Assembly: GCA_008668235.1 (NCBI GenBank)
Contig: RQCP01000043.1
Span: 76,197 to 140,196, forward strand
Length of the DNA stretch: 64,000 nucleotides
Source of the DNA: Collinsella aerofaciens
Lineage (GTDB): Bacteria; Actinomycetota; Coriobacteriia; Coriobacteriales; Coriobacteriaceae
Reading direction: 5' to 3'
The notes beneath the pieces were generated by a model that saw nothing but the letters and a program-made list of their open reading frames with translations, was not told the DNA's origin and made no database searches. The translations under genes were made by a program, and so were the position numbers. Shown piece after piece: positions 1 to 9,302 of the stretch. How positions within the stretch are numbered: position 1 is the first letter of the stretch; every line of letters begins with the position of its first letter.

Positions 1-646
1 GGGGCGATTCAAAGTATGTAACCTGTGGCAGCGCACCCATCTGAATAAGAATGTTAAAGGCATACACAAAACCATTACTGCAGGTAACCGAGGCACCGAT
101 AGCGTTCATCAAGTGCAGATCATAGCGCGGGCTGGAGTTGGCGACCATCGTGACAGCACAACGCCGACGAGCCGTACGGTCAAGCTTGGCAAGCGCACCT
201 TTTAGATTGGTCGTCGTAACCGACCGACTGGCAAAGGCAATATCCACCGCTTTCGCGACCGGTCCAACCAAATCCCAATCATCATCCCAAGCAAGCTCAA
301 GCGGCGTAATAAGATCTTCGAGCCCGTAATACTCAATGCCGGCATCAAGCGTGCCCAACATGGCAGGGGAGAAATCAGCCGCAATCACGGAATGCCCAGC
401 CTGAGCAAGCGGAATAGCAATCGACCCAGCCCCACACCCCATATCAAGCACCGACTCACCAGGCTTCAACGCCAACAGCTTTATAAAATCCCGAGCATAA
501 GGGGCAGTCTCCAACGGCCGAAAATGCCGAGCCCTTTTATCCCACTCAAAAGAATCATCAGCCCGTCGCCGAGCAGCTTGCAGGCGCATCCATTCGCCAT
601 TCCAATCCGCAGCAAGCAGCTCAGAACGAATCAAATCATCAGCCAC
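1..646 (-). CDS. Class I SAM-dependent methyltransferase (3' end cut by window)
   Basis: Reading the minus strand from a GTG at 644-646 gives an open frame that runs off the window edge. A GGAGG ribosome binding site lies about seven bases upstream, which decides this GTG start. The protein starts VADDLIRSELL and has a glycine-rich SAM-binding motif I (VLDMGCGAGSIAIPLA) near residue 70, followed by an acidic residue at the end of beta strand 2 (VIAADFSPAML). This is the Rossmann methyltransferase pattern. The substrate cannot be read from the sequence. About 215 residues are visible and the C-terminus is missing. Confidence 0.8.
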   Translation of the reverse strand, partial: MADDLIRSELLAADWNGEWMRLQAARRRADDSFEWDKRARHFRPLETAPYARDFIKLLALKPGESVLDMGCGAGSIAIPLAQAGHSVIAADFSPAMLGTLDAGIEYYGLEDLITPLELAWDDDWDLVGPVAKAVDIAFASRSVTTTNLKGALAKLDRTARRRCAVTMVANSSPRYDLHLMNAIGASVTCSNGFVYAFNILIQMGALPQVTYFESP

Positions 647-962
647 GGGCCAACCTCCTAGCAACAAAAAAGCGACTCCTCCCAAAAGAAGAGCCGCAAC
701 CAGCATATATCAGAAAGAACCGTTCCAACGCCAAACCGCCCTCACAACCAAGGCGGGCAGGAGCGAAGCGACTGCCATACGGGATAGAACCCAACTGAGG
801 TCCCGTTGTGCGAGAGTCCCGGGGAGGGCAAATGTATAAGGTCGATCGCGAGTTCCGCACGAGCCGGAGAGCACTTAATGTGCTCTCCGTGCGAGTCAGG
901 ACTGTCCGAGCAGGCGACCTTATATATTTGCCCTCCCCGGGGCTCCCGCCCGAACCCTTCAG
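647..962. other. Gene-free spacer with a large nested inverted repeat
   Basis: No convincing gene lies between the methyltransferase start and the end of the UPF0210 gene. The spacer is dominated by the palindromic structure at 818-941, listed separately. Small open frames here have no ribosome binding site and follow the symmetry of the repeat. Confidence 0.6.
818..941. repeat. Nested long inverted repeat (27-bp arms with an inner hairpin)
   Basis: Arms at 818-844 and 915-941 are reverse complements over 27 bases with one mismatch. Inside them sits a second perfect dyad with 9-base arms (866-874 and 880-888, ggagagcac/gtgctctcc) around a 5-base loop. The whole could fold into a long cruciform or RNA hairpin. 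There is no clear T tract, so a simple intrinsic terminator is unlikely. It may be a REP/MITE-like repeat or a processed terminator between the minus-strand UPF0210 and methyltransferase genes. Confidence 0.75.
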
Positions 963-2327
963 CTAGTTCTTCAGCGAGTTCAGCGGCGCCGGGAAGCGTC
1001 CGCCACGGTGGGCAAGCACGGTGCCGGCGTTGGGGTTCACCGGCATGATGGGCGCACGGCCGAACAGGCCGCCGTACTCGACGCAGTCGCCCACGCCCTT
1101 GCCGATGGCAGGAATCACGCGGACGGCCGTGGTCTTGTTGTTGATGACGCCGATGGCCATCTCGTCGGCGATGATGCCGGCGATGGTCTCGACCGGGGTG
1201 TCGCCGGGGATGGCGATCATGTCCAGGCCAACGGAGCACACGCAGGTCATGGCCTCGAGCTTCTCGAGCGAAAGCGCGCCGGCTTCGACGGCGGCGATCA
1301 TGCCGGCGTCCTCGGACACGGGGATGAAAGCGCCGGAGAGACCGCCCACGCTGGAGCTGGCCATGACGCCGCCCTTCTTGACGGCATCGTTGAGCATGGC
1401 GAGCGCGCAGGTCGTGCCGGGGCCACCGCAGGTGCCCACGCCGATGATCTCGAGGATGCGGGCAACGGAGTCGCCGATGGCAGGCGTGGGAGCCAGCGAC
1501 AGGTCGACAATGCCTTTCTCGACACCCAGACGGCGGGCTGCCTCACGGCTCATGAGCTCGCCGGCGCGGGTGATCTTAAAGGCGGTCTGCTTGATTTTCT
1601 CGGCAACCTCCATCATCGAGGCGGAGTCGGGGAGCGTCTCCAAGGCAGCAGCCATAACGCCGGGGCCCGAGACGCCAACGTTGATGACGGCGTCGGCCTC
1701 GCCACCGCCGTGGACGGCGCCCGCCATAAACGGGGAGTCCTCGACCATGTTGGCAAAGCAGACAAACTTGGAGGCGCCAACGGAATCCTGGTCGGCCGTG
1801 AGTTTGGCGGCATCGATGATGGTCTGGGCGGCCATGAGCACGGCATCCATGTTGATACCGGCGCGCAGGCTGGCGACGTTTACGCTGGAGCAGACGCGGC
1901 TCGTGGTGGCGAGCGCCTGGGGGATGGACTGGATGACGCGGCGGTCGGCGTCACCGATGCCCTTCTGGACGAGTGCGGAGAAGCCGCCCAGGTAATCGAT
2001 ACCGAGCGTCTCGGCCGCGCGGTCGAGGGCATGCGCGATGGGGGTGAGGTCCTCATCCTTGCAGCACGCGGCGATCTGGGCCACCGGGGTGACGGAAACG
2101 CGCTTGTTGACGATGGGGATACCGTACTCGCGCTCGAGGTTCTCGGCGGTCTCGACCAGATGCTCAGCCGTGTGCGTCACGTGGTCGTAGATCTTCGTGC
2201 ACATGCGGTCGAGGTTCTCGTCACCGCAACCCATGAGCGAAACACCCATGGTGATGGTCCTGATGTCGAGGTTCTGCTCCTCAACCATGCCGCGGGTTTC
2301 CGCGATTTCTGCGGGCGTGATCGCCAT
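963..2327 (-). CDS. UPF0210 / PFL family protein
   Basis: A 454-residue protein starting MAITPAEIAETRGMVEEQ. This start has a GGAGCGCAAGG ribosome binding site; an upstream in-frame ATG would add 19 residues but has none. Family landmarks include GVSLMGCGDENLDRM near the N-terminus, a glycine-rich GVGTCGGPGTTCALAM, and a C-terminal GGLFGRAPIMPVNP. The length matches the UPF0210 (DUF711) family. These proteins are related in fold to glycyl radical enzymes but have no firmly assigned reaction. The usual ACT-domain neighbour gene is not visible next to it; metH lies upstream on the same strand. Confidence 0.85.
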   Translation of the reverse strand: MAITPAEIAETRGMVEEQNLDIRTITMGVSLMGCGDENLDRMCTKIYDHVTHTAEHLVETAENLEREYGIPIVNKRVSVTPVAQIAACCKDEDLTPIAHALDRAAETLGIDYLGGFSALVQKGIGDADRRVIQSIPQALATTSRVCSSVNVASLRAGINMDAVLMAAQTIIDAAKLTADQDSVGASKFVCFANMVEDSPFMAGAVHGGGEADAVINVGVSGPGVMAAALETLPDSASMMEVAEKIKQTAFKITRAGELMSREAARRLGVEKGIVDLSLAPTPAIGDSVARILEIIGVGTCGGPGTTCALAMLNDAVKKGGVMASSSVGGLSGAFIPVSEDAGMIAAVEAGALSLEKLEAMTCVCSVGLDMIAIPGDTPVETIAGIIADEMAIGVINNKTTAVRVIPAIGKGVGDCVEYGGLFGRAPIMPVNPNAGTVLAHRGGRFPAPLNSLKN

Positions 2328-2435
2328 CCTTGCGCTCCTATCTGCCAAAACGAGCATAGTCTTATCTATTCTAACGTGCCGCACGTGCCAAGTGGCGCGT
2401 GCGGCACGTTTTGGTGCTCGGTTATTTCCGTTGTG

Positions 2436-4994
2436 TTACTGCCCAAAGACCTCTTCGGCGATACGAGCGCTCTCGGCGGCGTCCTTGGCGTAGTAGTCAG
2501 CGCCGATCTGCTTGGCGTATTCGGGGGTGAGCACGGCGCCGCCTACGATGATCTTGACGCCCGGCACCTCGGCATGAAGCAACTTGATGGTCTCCTCCAT
2601 GGCGACGACCGTGGTAGTCATAAGCGCCGAGAGGCCGACGAGCTTAATGTCACGCTCCTGCACGGTCTTGAGCACCTCTTGCGGGTCGACGTCGCGGCCT
2701 AGGTCAAAGACGGTGTAGCCGTAGTTGTCGAGCAGCATTTTGACGATGTTCTTGCCAATATCGTGGATGTCGCCCTTGACGGTGGCCACGCAGATCTTGC
2801 CCTTGTCGGCAATCTCGCCGGCGGGCATCAGGCGCTTGATGGTGTCGAAGCCCACGCGTGCGGCCTCGGCCGAGGCCATGAGCTGCGGCAAGAAAAACTT
2901 TCCCTGGTCAAAGAGGACGCCAACCTCGTCGAGGGCGGGGATAAAGTGATTGTTGATGAGGTCCATGGCGTCGTGGTCTGCCAGTAGACGCTCGGTCTCG
3001 GCAGCGATCTCGCCTTTGCGACCCGAGACGACCATGCGACGAATCGGGTCGTCGTTGCCGTCGGCGCCGGCGGTGCCCGCGGCAGGCGCGGCATCACTCG
3101 ATGCGGCCTGAGCTGCTGCCGGGTTTGCGGCGATCTTGTACGGATCGGTCCAGTCGGCGTAGCGCTCGATGTATCCGGTCGAGCCCTCGTCCTCAACGCT
3201 CAGGACGCGATAGCTGTAGACGGTATCCATAAAGCGCTTGGAGCCCGGGTTCATGATGGGGGCGTCCAGACCCGCGCCAAAAGCGGCGGCCAAAAAGACC
3301 GAGCCCAGCAGCGGGCGGGCAGGCAGGCCAAAGCTGATGTTCGACACGCCGAGCGCGCACTTGACGCCCAGACGCTCCTTGCACAGGGACATGGCGCGCA
3401 GGATCTGCTCGGCCTGGCGTTGATTGGTCGAGGCGGTCATGACCAGGCAGTCGATGAGGATGCGGTCCGGGCCGATGCCGTAACGGGCAGCCTCGGCCAC
3501 GATGTGCTCGGCGATGGCGAAGCGAGCCTCGGCGGTATCGGGGATGCCGCCTTCGTCGAGCGTAAGGCCGACAACGTTGGTGCCGTAGTGGGCGACCAGC
3601 GGAAAGATCTCATCCATGATCTGCTGCTTGCCATTGACCGAGTTGATGATGGGCTTGCCGGCGTAGCGGCGCACGGCGGCCTCGACGGCTGCGGGGTCGG
3701 TGGAGTCGATCTGCAGCGGCAGCAACGTGGAGCCCTGGAGCTGCTCGGTGGCCTGTTGGATGATCTTGACCTCGTCGATCTCGGGCAGGCCCACGTTAAC
3801 GTCCAGGATGTCGGCGCCCTGTTCCTGCTGGCTGATACCCTGGCTCACGACGTAGTCCAGGTCGCCGTCGCGCAGGGCCTGCTGCAGGCGCTTTTTGCCG
3901 GTGGGGTTGATGCGCTCGCCGATGACGGCGATCTTGTGGCCGTCGCAGGGAAGGTCCACGACCGTTTGGGCGCTCGTGACCGACATGCTGGGCTTGCGGC
4001 GGCGCGGGCTGGGCGTGTGGTTATCGATAAGCGTGCGCAAGGCCGCCATGTGCGCCGGCGTGGTGCCGCAGCAGCCGCCCACGACGCTCACGCCGTCGGC
4101 GATCATGCCGGCGACGGCTTCGGCGTATTCGGGGGCCTGGATATCAAAGACGGTATTGCCGTCATCGTCCACGTGGGGCAGTCCCGCGTTGGCTTGCACC
4201 ATAATGGGCTTGTCGGTAACGGTGAGCATACGCGCGGCGAGTCCTCGGAGCTCGGCCGGTCCTTGGCTGCAGTTGATGCCCAAAACGTCGGCGCCAATGG
4301 CATCGAGCGTGATGGCGGCAACCTCGGGACTCGTGCCCAGGAAGGTGCGACCGTCTTCCTCAAAGGTCATGGTGGCAAAGACGGGCAGGTCGGAGTTCTC
4401 GCGGCAGGCGAGGACCGCCGCCTTGATCTCGGCAAGGTCAGTCATGGTCTCGATAATAAAGAGGTCCACGCCCGCATCGACGCCGGCACGCACTTCCTCG
4501 GCAAAGAGGTTGTAGGCCTCGTCGAAGCTGAGGGTACCCAAGGGGCGAAGCAGCGCGCCGATGGGGCCGATGTCACCGGCGACGTAGCGGGCGCCGGCCT
4601 CGCGGGCACAGGCGACGGCCGCGGCAAAGACGTCTGCCACGGTGGCGGCACCGTCGAGCTTGTGGGCGTTGGCGCCAAAGGTGTTGGCGGTGATCACGCC
4701 GCAGCCGGCCTCGACATATTGACGTTGGATATCGGTGATAACCTGGGGTTCCTCAAAGTTGAGCAGCTCGGGCAGGGCGCCCGCCTTCATGCCAGCGGCC
4801 TGCAACATGGTGCCCATGCCGCCGTCGAACAGCAGGTGTCCCGTGCCCTCGATGGCCGCACGCAGGCGATCGTCCTTAATGCGCAGATCGTCGATCGTGC
4901 GCGTCTTGTACGTGGCACCGTTGCGACGTGCGGCATCAACGGGTGCCGCCAATGCAGTGCCGTCAGAATCATGAGTGATAAGCGGAGTAAACAT
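2436..4994 (-). CDS. metH: Cobalamin-dependent methionine synthase lacking the reactivation domain
   Basis: The 852-residue protein transfers a methyl group from methyltetrahydrofolate to homocysteine through cobalamin. Domains in order are homocysteine methyltransferase (about 45-330, zinc ligands in GINCSQGP and VVGGCCGTT), pterin-binding (about 360-620, with GERINPTGKK), cobalamin cap (about 655-735), and B12-binding (about 740-852) with the DxHxxG signature in KGDIHDIGKNIV. It stops after the B12 domain, so the C-terminal AdoMet activation domain of long MetH proteins is absent. That function appears to sit in the gene just upstream in the operon. A GGAG site precedes the ATG at 4994. Confidence 0.93.
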   Translation of the reverse strand: MFTPLITHDSDGTALAAPVDAARRNGATYKTRTIDDLRIKDDRLRAAIEGTGHLLFDGGMGTMLQAAGMKAGALPELLNFEEPQVITDIQRQYVEAGCGVITANTFGANAHKLDGAATVADVFAAAVACAREAGARYVAGDIGPIGALLRPLGTLSFDEAYNLFAEEVRAGVDAGVDLFIIETMTDLAEIKAAVLACRENSDLPVFATMTFEEDGRTFLGTSPEVAAITLDAIGADVLGINCSQGPAELRGLAARMLTVTDKPIMVQANAGLPHVDDDGNTVFDIQAPEYAEAVAGMIADGVSVVGGCCGTTPAHMAALRTLIDNHTPSPRRRKPSMSVTSAQTVVDLPCDGHKIAVIGERINPTGKKRLQQALRDGDLDYVVSQGISQQEQGADILDVNVGLPEIDEVKIIQQATEQLQGSTLLPLQIDSTDPAAVEAAVRRYAGKPIINSVNGKQQIMDEIFPLVAHYGTNVVGLTLDEGGIPDTAEARFAIAEHIVAEAARYGIGPDRILIDCLVMTASTNQRQAEQILRAMSLCKERLGVKCALGVSNISFGLPARPLLGSVFLAAAFGAGLDAPIMNPGSKRFMDTVYSYRVLSVEDEGSTGYIERYADWTDPYKIAANPAAAQAASSDAAPAAGTAGADGNDDPIRRMVVSGRKGEIAAETERLLADHDAMDLINNHFIPALDEVGVLFDQGKFFLPQLMASAEAARVGFDTIKRLMPAGEIADKGKICVATVKGDIHDIGKNIVKMLLDNYGYTVFDLGRDVDPQEVLKTVQERDIKLVGLSALMTTTVVAMEETIKLLHAEVPGVKIIVGGAVLTPEYAKQIGADYYAKDAAESARIAEEVFGQ

Positions 4995-5003
4995 CGGGGG
5001 CTC

Positions 5004-5792
5004 CTAATGGCTGGAATAGCAGGTGGTGTGGGCGGCGCGGAAGCGACAGCTCTCGCGCATGCGGCAGATATTGCAGGTGGGGCGGGTCTGGGCGTCGTGG
5101 ACCTCGCCGTCAAACAGACCGATCACCGCGGTCACGCTTTTGGTGGGCATGAGCAGGCTGGTGGGTGTGACGGTCAGGCCGATGAGCCGCGTGGCGTTGA
5201 GCGCATTGACGATCGAGCGCTGGGCCGAGAGCGGGCAGTCGCCGTAGCCGGGACTAAAGCGCCAGTTGCCGGCGAGTCCGTGTGCTGCGGCGTCCGTCTT
5301 GACCTGCTGGTCCATTTGCTCAACGGCGGCTTCCACGTAAGCGGAGCACGCGGCGTCGAGCACGGCGCCCTCCAGGGGATGTTGGGCTCCCGTGGTGCGC
5401 AGGCGACGCTCGGCGTCCATGCCGAGGGTGCATGCCATGAGCGCGGCAAAGCGGGCATCTTTGAGATGTCGATAGATATCGCGACCTCGCAGCTCAACGT
5501 TGGTGCCGACCAAGTGAATGCAAGGCTCACTTTGTTCGTCCACGCCCGTGGCATCGACGGCAAACACGCGGCGCACGCCACGGGGCTCAATGTCAAGTTC
5601 CAGACGCTCGACCACAAGCTCAATACGTCGTGACAGCTCGGGTTCAATCTGCTGGCCGCCGTAACCCAGATACCGCAGCATCTCGGCACGGTCGACACGG
5701 GGATGGTGCGCAGCATCGACACGGTAAAGCGCCGGCGACGCAAGGTCGGCCGGCACTTCGACAGCGGTTGTATCGATGTGCGGTTTTTCCAT
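5004..5792 (-). CDS. Stand-alone methionine synthase activation-domain protein
   Basis: The 262-residue protein starts MEKPHIDTTAVEVP. Its ATG overlaps the metF stop codon (TAATG), so the two are translationally coupled. It resembles the SAM-binding activation domain that reductively remethylates oxidised cobalamin in MetH, with a GLAGNWRFSPGYGDCPLSAQ stretch typical of that domain. The C-terminus carries a cysteine cluster (TCNICRMRESCRFRAAH), a feature also seen in stand-alone versions. Nine bases downstream begins a MetH that lacks exactly this domain, so the two presumably form the active enzyme. Confidence 0.85.
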   Translation of the reverse strand: MEKPHIDTTAVEVPADLASPALYRVDAAHHPRVDRAEMLRYLGYGGQQIEPELSRRIELVVERLELDIEPRGVRRVFAVDATGVDEQSEPCIHLVGTNVELRGRDIYRHLKDARFAALMACTLGMDAERRLRTTGAQHPLEGAVLDAACSAYVEAAVEQMDQQVKTDAAAHGLAGNWRFSPGYGDCPLSAQRSIVNALNATRLIGLTVTPTSLLMPTKSVTAVIGLFDGEVHDAQTRPTCNICRMRESCRFRAAHTTCYSSH

Positions 5793-6664
5793 TACCCCAG
5801 GCGCTCCATAATGGTCGCGGCGATCGCAGGACGGTTCATAGTGTACAGGTGCAGGCCGTCGGCGCCGTGCTCCTTGAGGTCGCAAAGCTGGCGGGCGGCA
5901 TAATCTACACCGGCTGCCTGCAGGCTCTCGGGGTCGTTCTCGTACTTGGCGAGAATCTTGATGACGGGGGAGGGCAGCGACGCGCCGCACATAAAGACCA
6001 TGCGGCTGATCTGCGACTTGCCCATAAACGGCATGATGCCCGCGGTAATGGGCACGGTGATACCGGCCTTGTCGGCAAGCTCGCGAAAACGGTAGAAGCA
6101 CTCGTTATCAAAGAAGAGCTGTGTCACAAAGAAGCTCGCGCCGGCGTCCTGTTTTTGCTTGAGGTGTTCGACCGAGAGGTTGAGATCCACACAGGCAATG
6201 TGGCCCTCGGGGTAGGCTGCGGCGCCTACGCAAAAGCCGGCGTCGACGAGCTCGGGGATGAGGTCGCGGGCGTAGGCGTAGTCGGAGGCGGGCTTGTCGT
6301 CCTCGGTCGCGCCGGCAGGGAGATCGCCACGCAGGGCCAGGATGTTTTCAACGCCGGCGGTGCGATACTCGTCGATCTTGGCGGCGATGTCGGCGTGGGT
6401 GCGGCCCACGCAGGTGAGGTGTGCCACCGAGGGCGTGTCGAATTCGCTCGAAATCATATGCGCGATGGGGGCGGTGGTGGCACCGTTGCCCGAGCCGCCG
6501 GCCGAGCAGGTGACCGAGACAAAGCTCGGCGAAAGCTTGCACAGATTGCCTGCCACTTCGCGAGCCGTGTCGAGGGTGAGCTCGCCCTTGGGCGGGAACA
6601 TCTCAAACGAAACGGGCGCGGTGCCCTGGGATGCTGCCTGCTTAAAAACCTCGTCGACGCGCAT
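5792..6664 (-). CDS. metF: Methylenetetrahydrofolate reductase
   Basis: The 290-residue protein starts MRVDEVFKQAA with a TAGAGGAG ribosome binding site; an earlier in-frame ATG has no such site. It reduces 5,10-methylene-THF to 5-methyl-THF, the methyl donor for MetH encoded downstream. The family N-terminus SFEMFPPKGE (with the catalytic Glu), SVTCSAGGSG, LALRGDLP and the FFVTQLFFDN motif are all present. It is first in a three-gene operon with the activation protein and metH, supplying the folate arm of methionine synthesis. Confidence 0.95.
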   Translation of the reverse strand: MRVDEVFKQAASQGTAPVSFEMFPPKGELTLDTAREVAGNLCKLSPSFVSVTCSAGGSGNGATTAPIAHMISSEFDTPSVAHLTCVGRTHADIAAKIDEYRTAGVENILALRGDLPAGATEDDKPASDYAYARDLIPELVDAGFCVGAAAYPEGHIACVDLNLSVEHLKQKQDAGASFFVTQLFFDNECFYRFRELADKAGITVPITAGIMPFMGKSQISRMVFMCGASLPSPVIKILAKYENDPESLQAAGVDYAARQLCDLKEHGADGLHLYTMNRPAIAATIMERLG

Positions 6665-7090
6665 ATCGTGCTCCTCTAGATACGTAATAGTGTGATGTGT
6701 TGTAAGGATTCTACAGCACCACTGTGTCACGGTGGAGTTTCACTCGTTATTCGGGGATACCAATCAAAGATGCCTTGCTATCGGCTTTCTCTATAGCAGA
6801 GCGGCTAATCTAGGCACGGACTATAAAGACTGGTATCTGATGCAAAATACCAGTTAATAGAGCTCCATCTCAAATTGACTACCCTTAAACCATGGGGAGA
6901 GGTCTGCAATTTATGCAGTTGATTGGCTGTTGAGGGTGGCAACGCCGCCTCGATAGGGTAACCTCATTGATTGGTTTCGCGACAGCAACATAACGGTAAT
7001 GTCGCGGAAACACGGCGAGTCTAAGCTATGACTCGTTCGTTAGTAATCAACACCGCTTCTCACGCGGTGCCGATACGAAGGGAGTTCCGT
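6665..7090. promoter_or_regulatory. Divergent metF/glnN spacer with hairpins; structured glnN leader
   Basis: This 426-base spacer separates metF (minus) from glnN (plus). It contains a perfect dyad ACTGGTAT/ATACCAGT at 6829-6836 and 6847-6854. A GC-rich hairpin lies at about 6930-6953 (core GGTGGC-AAC-GCCGCC), and a third dyad around CGCGACA/TGTCGCG at about 6982-7010 is close to the glnN start. The arrangement suggests a structured 5' leader or operators for glnN. I could not match it to a known riboswitch or T-box consensus. Confidence 0.4.
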
Positions 7091-9178
7091 ATGGCCGAAC
7101 TTACTGACCGCTTCGGGACCATGGTGTTCTCTGAGGAAGTCATGAAGGACTACCTCCCCAAGGACATTTGGAAGCGCCTTGCTGCAACCCTCGAGGGCGG
7201 TGAGCCGCTCGACCTGGATGTGGCCAACGCCGTTGCCCATGCCATGAAGGTCTGGGCCATCTCCAAGGGTGCGACGCACTATGCGCACTGGTTCCAGCCG
7301 CTTTCGGGCATTACTTCCGAGAAGCACGACAGCTTCCTGGAGCCCAACCACGACGGCACCGCCATTACCAAGTTTACGGGCAAGAACCTCATCCAGGGCG
7401 AGCCCGATGCCTCCAGCTTCCCCAACGGCGGCCTGCGCGCCACCTTCGAGGCCCGTGGCTACACCGCTTGGGATCCCACTAGCCCCGCCTTTATCAAGGA
7501 CGACGTCCTGTGCATCCCCACGGCTTTCTGCTCCTACACGGGCGAGGCCCTGGACAAGAAGACCCCGCTGCTGCGCTCCATGACCGCGCTCTCGCGTGAG
7601 TCTAAGCGCGTTTTGGCGCTGTTTGGCAAGACCCCCAAGAAGGTCGTTCCTTCCGTGGGCGACGAGCAGGAGTACTTCCTGATCAAGAAGGACGCCTACC
7701 GCAAGCGCAAGGACCTGGTCATTACCGGCCGCACCCTCTTTGGCGCCGCTCCCTGCAAGGGCCAGGAGCTCGAGGAGCACTACTTTGGCGCTATCCGCCC
7801 CACCGTCTCGGCCTATATGAAGGATCTGGACGATGAGCTGTGGGCGCTTGGCATTCCCGCCAAGACCAAGCACAACGAGGTTGCTCCCTGCCAGCATGAG
7901 CTTGCCCCCGTCTATGGCGAAGTCAACGAGGCCATCGACCAGAATCTGGTCATGATGGAGAAGATGAAGCTCATCGCCTCCCGCCATGACTTGGTCTGCC
8001 TGCTGCACGAGAAGCCCTTCGAGGGCATTAACGGTTCGGGCAAGCACAACAACTGGTCGCTTGGCACCGAATCCGAGAATCTGCTCGACCCGGGCGACAC
8101 CCCGCTCGACAACCTGCAGTTCATCGTCTTCCTCACCGCGGTGATCGAGGCCGTCGATAACTATCAGGAGCTTCTGCGTGCCTCCGTTGCCTCGGCCGGC
8201 AACGATCATCGTCTGGGCGCCAACGAGGCTCCTCCGGCGATTATGTCTATCTTCCTGGGCGACCAGCTTACCGAGGTCGTCGAGAAGATCATCGATGGCA
8301 AGGCTTCCGTCCATGCCACGCGCGGCGTGCTCGACCTGGGCGCCGATACCCTGCCCAAACTGATGCAGGACAACACCGACCGCAACCGCACCTCCCCGTT
8401 CGCCTTCACCGGCAACAAGTTTGAGTTCCGTGCCTGCGGCTCCGAGCAGAACGTTTCCGACTCCAACCTGGTGCTCGATGCCGCCGTGGCCAAGTCGCTC
8501 AAGTCCTTCGCCGACGCGCTTGAGGGTACGCCCGAGGATGAGTTCCAGGACGCTGCGCTCGAGTACTGCAAGAAGGTCCTGACCGACCACCAGCGCATCC
8601 TGTTCTCCGGTGACGGCTACTCCGATGAGTGGCCCGTTGAGGCCGAGAAGCGTGGTCTTGCCAACAACAAGACCACGGCCGACGCCCTGCCCGCCTTTGT
8701 TTCCGATAAGGCCATCGCACTCTTTGAGGAGACGGGTGTCCTGACCAAGGCCGAGGCTCAGTGCCGCTACGACTGCAAGCTCGAGAAGTACAACAAGCTC
8801 ATGAACATCGAGGCCACCACGATGGTTCGCGAGGCGCGTCGTACCTATCGCCCGGTCATTACCGCCTATGCCACCAAGGTCGCTAAGGGCCTTGAGACTA
8901 TTCGTGCCGCCGGTGCCGAGGCCGCCATGCAGTGCGAGCAGAACACGCTCAACAAGCTCTGCAACGGTATCACCACCATCAACGACTCCATCAAGGCGCT
9001 TGACGCCGTGCATCAGAAGGCTGAGGCCCTCGATGGCCAGGAGCAGGCCAACGTGTACGCGCACGAGGTCGTTCCCGCTATGGATGCGCTGCGTGCCGCC
9101 GTGGACGCCATGGAGGAGATCGTGGCAGCCGACTACTGGCCGGTCCCGACCTACGACGACATCCTGTTCTACGTGTAG
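7091..9178 (+). CDS. glnN: Type III glutamine synthetase
   Basis: A 695-residue enzyme joining ammonia to glutamate with ATP. The size and family motifs identify the GSIII class: HYAHWFQPLSG, GDEQEYFLI, TKHNEVAPCQHELAP and NGSGKHNNWSLGT. The start at 7091 (MAELTDRFG) follows GGGAG six bases upstream. An in-frame ATG at 7028 would add 21 residues of unrelated sequence and is less likely. The gene is monocistronic, with a strong terminator behind it and a long structured spacer in front, so it probably has its own nitrogen control. Confidence 0.95.
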   Translation: MAELTDRFGTMVFSEEVMKDYLPKDIWKRLAATLEGGEPLDLDVANAVAHAMKVWAISKGATHYAHWFQPLSGITSEKHDSFLEPNHDGTAITKFTGKNLIQGEPDASSFPNGGLRATFEARGYTAWDPTSPAFIKDDVLCIPTAFCSYTGEALDKKTPLLRSMTALSRESKRVLALFGKTPKKVVPSVGDEQEYFLIKKDAYRKRKDLVITGRTLFGAAPCKGQELEEHYFGAIRPTVSAYMKDLDDELWALGIPAKTKHNEVAPCQHELAPVYGEVNEAIDQNLVMMEKMKLIASRHDLVCLLHEKPFEGINGSGKHNNWSLGTESENLLDPGDTPLDNLQFIVFLTAVIEAVDNYQELLRASVASAGNDHRLGANEAPPAIMSIFLGDQLTEVVEKIIDGKASVHATRGVLDLGADTLPKLMQDNTDRNRTSPFAFTGNKFEFRACGSEQNVSDSNLVLDAAVAKSLKSFADALEGTPEDEFQDAALEYCKKVLTDHQRILFSGDGYSDEWPVEAEKRGLANNKTTADALPAFVSDKAIALFEETGVLTKAEAQCRYDCKLEKYNKLMNIEATTMVREARRTYRPVITAYATKVAKGLETIRAAGAEAAMQCEQNTLNKLCNGITTINDSIKALDAVHQKAEALDGQEQANVYAHEVVPAMDALRAAVDAMEEIVAADYWPVPTYDDILFYV

Positions 9179-9209
9179 GGCGTAACTGACATATCGTCAC
9201 GGTATTGAG

Positions 9210-9242
9210 CCGGGGTCCGCATCATGCGGGCCCCGGTTTTTG
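9210..9242 (+). terminator. Intrinsic terminator of glnN
   Basis: Arms at 9210-9221 and 9225-9236 pair over 12 positions with one G-U, around a 3-base loop, followed by a T tract. Confidence 0.9.
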
Positions 9243-9302
9243 TTTGCGAAGGACGCTTTGAAGCCCGTTTTGCCGCCGATTTGCCTAGGTATAAAGGGCT
9301 AT

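Noticed and set aside
1008..2702. Long plus-strand open frame opposite UPF0210 and metH
   Set aside because: Composition is typical of an antisense shadow in high-GC DNA (Gly/Ala/Asp/His-rich); the minus strand carries clear families.
3420..5633. 737-codon plus-strand frame opposite metH
   Set aside because: No ribosome binding site or domain; it mirrors a strongly conserved metH and activation gene.
6930..6960. T-box antiterminator-like GGGTGGCAACGCC upstream of glnN
   Set aside because: Only a partial match to the T-box sequence; no specifier stem or terminator alternative was found.
7040..9064. 674-codon minus-strand frame opposite glnN
   Set aside because: Antisense shadow of a well-conserved glutamine synthetase.
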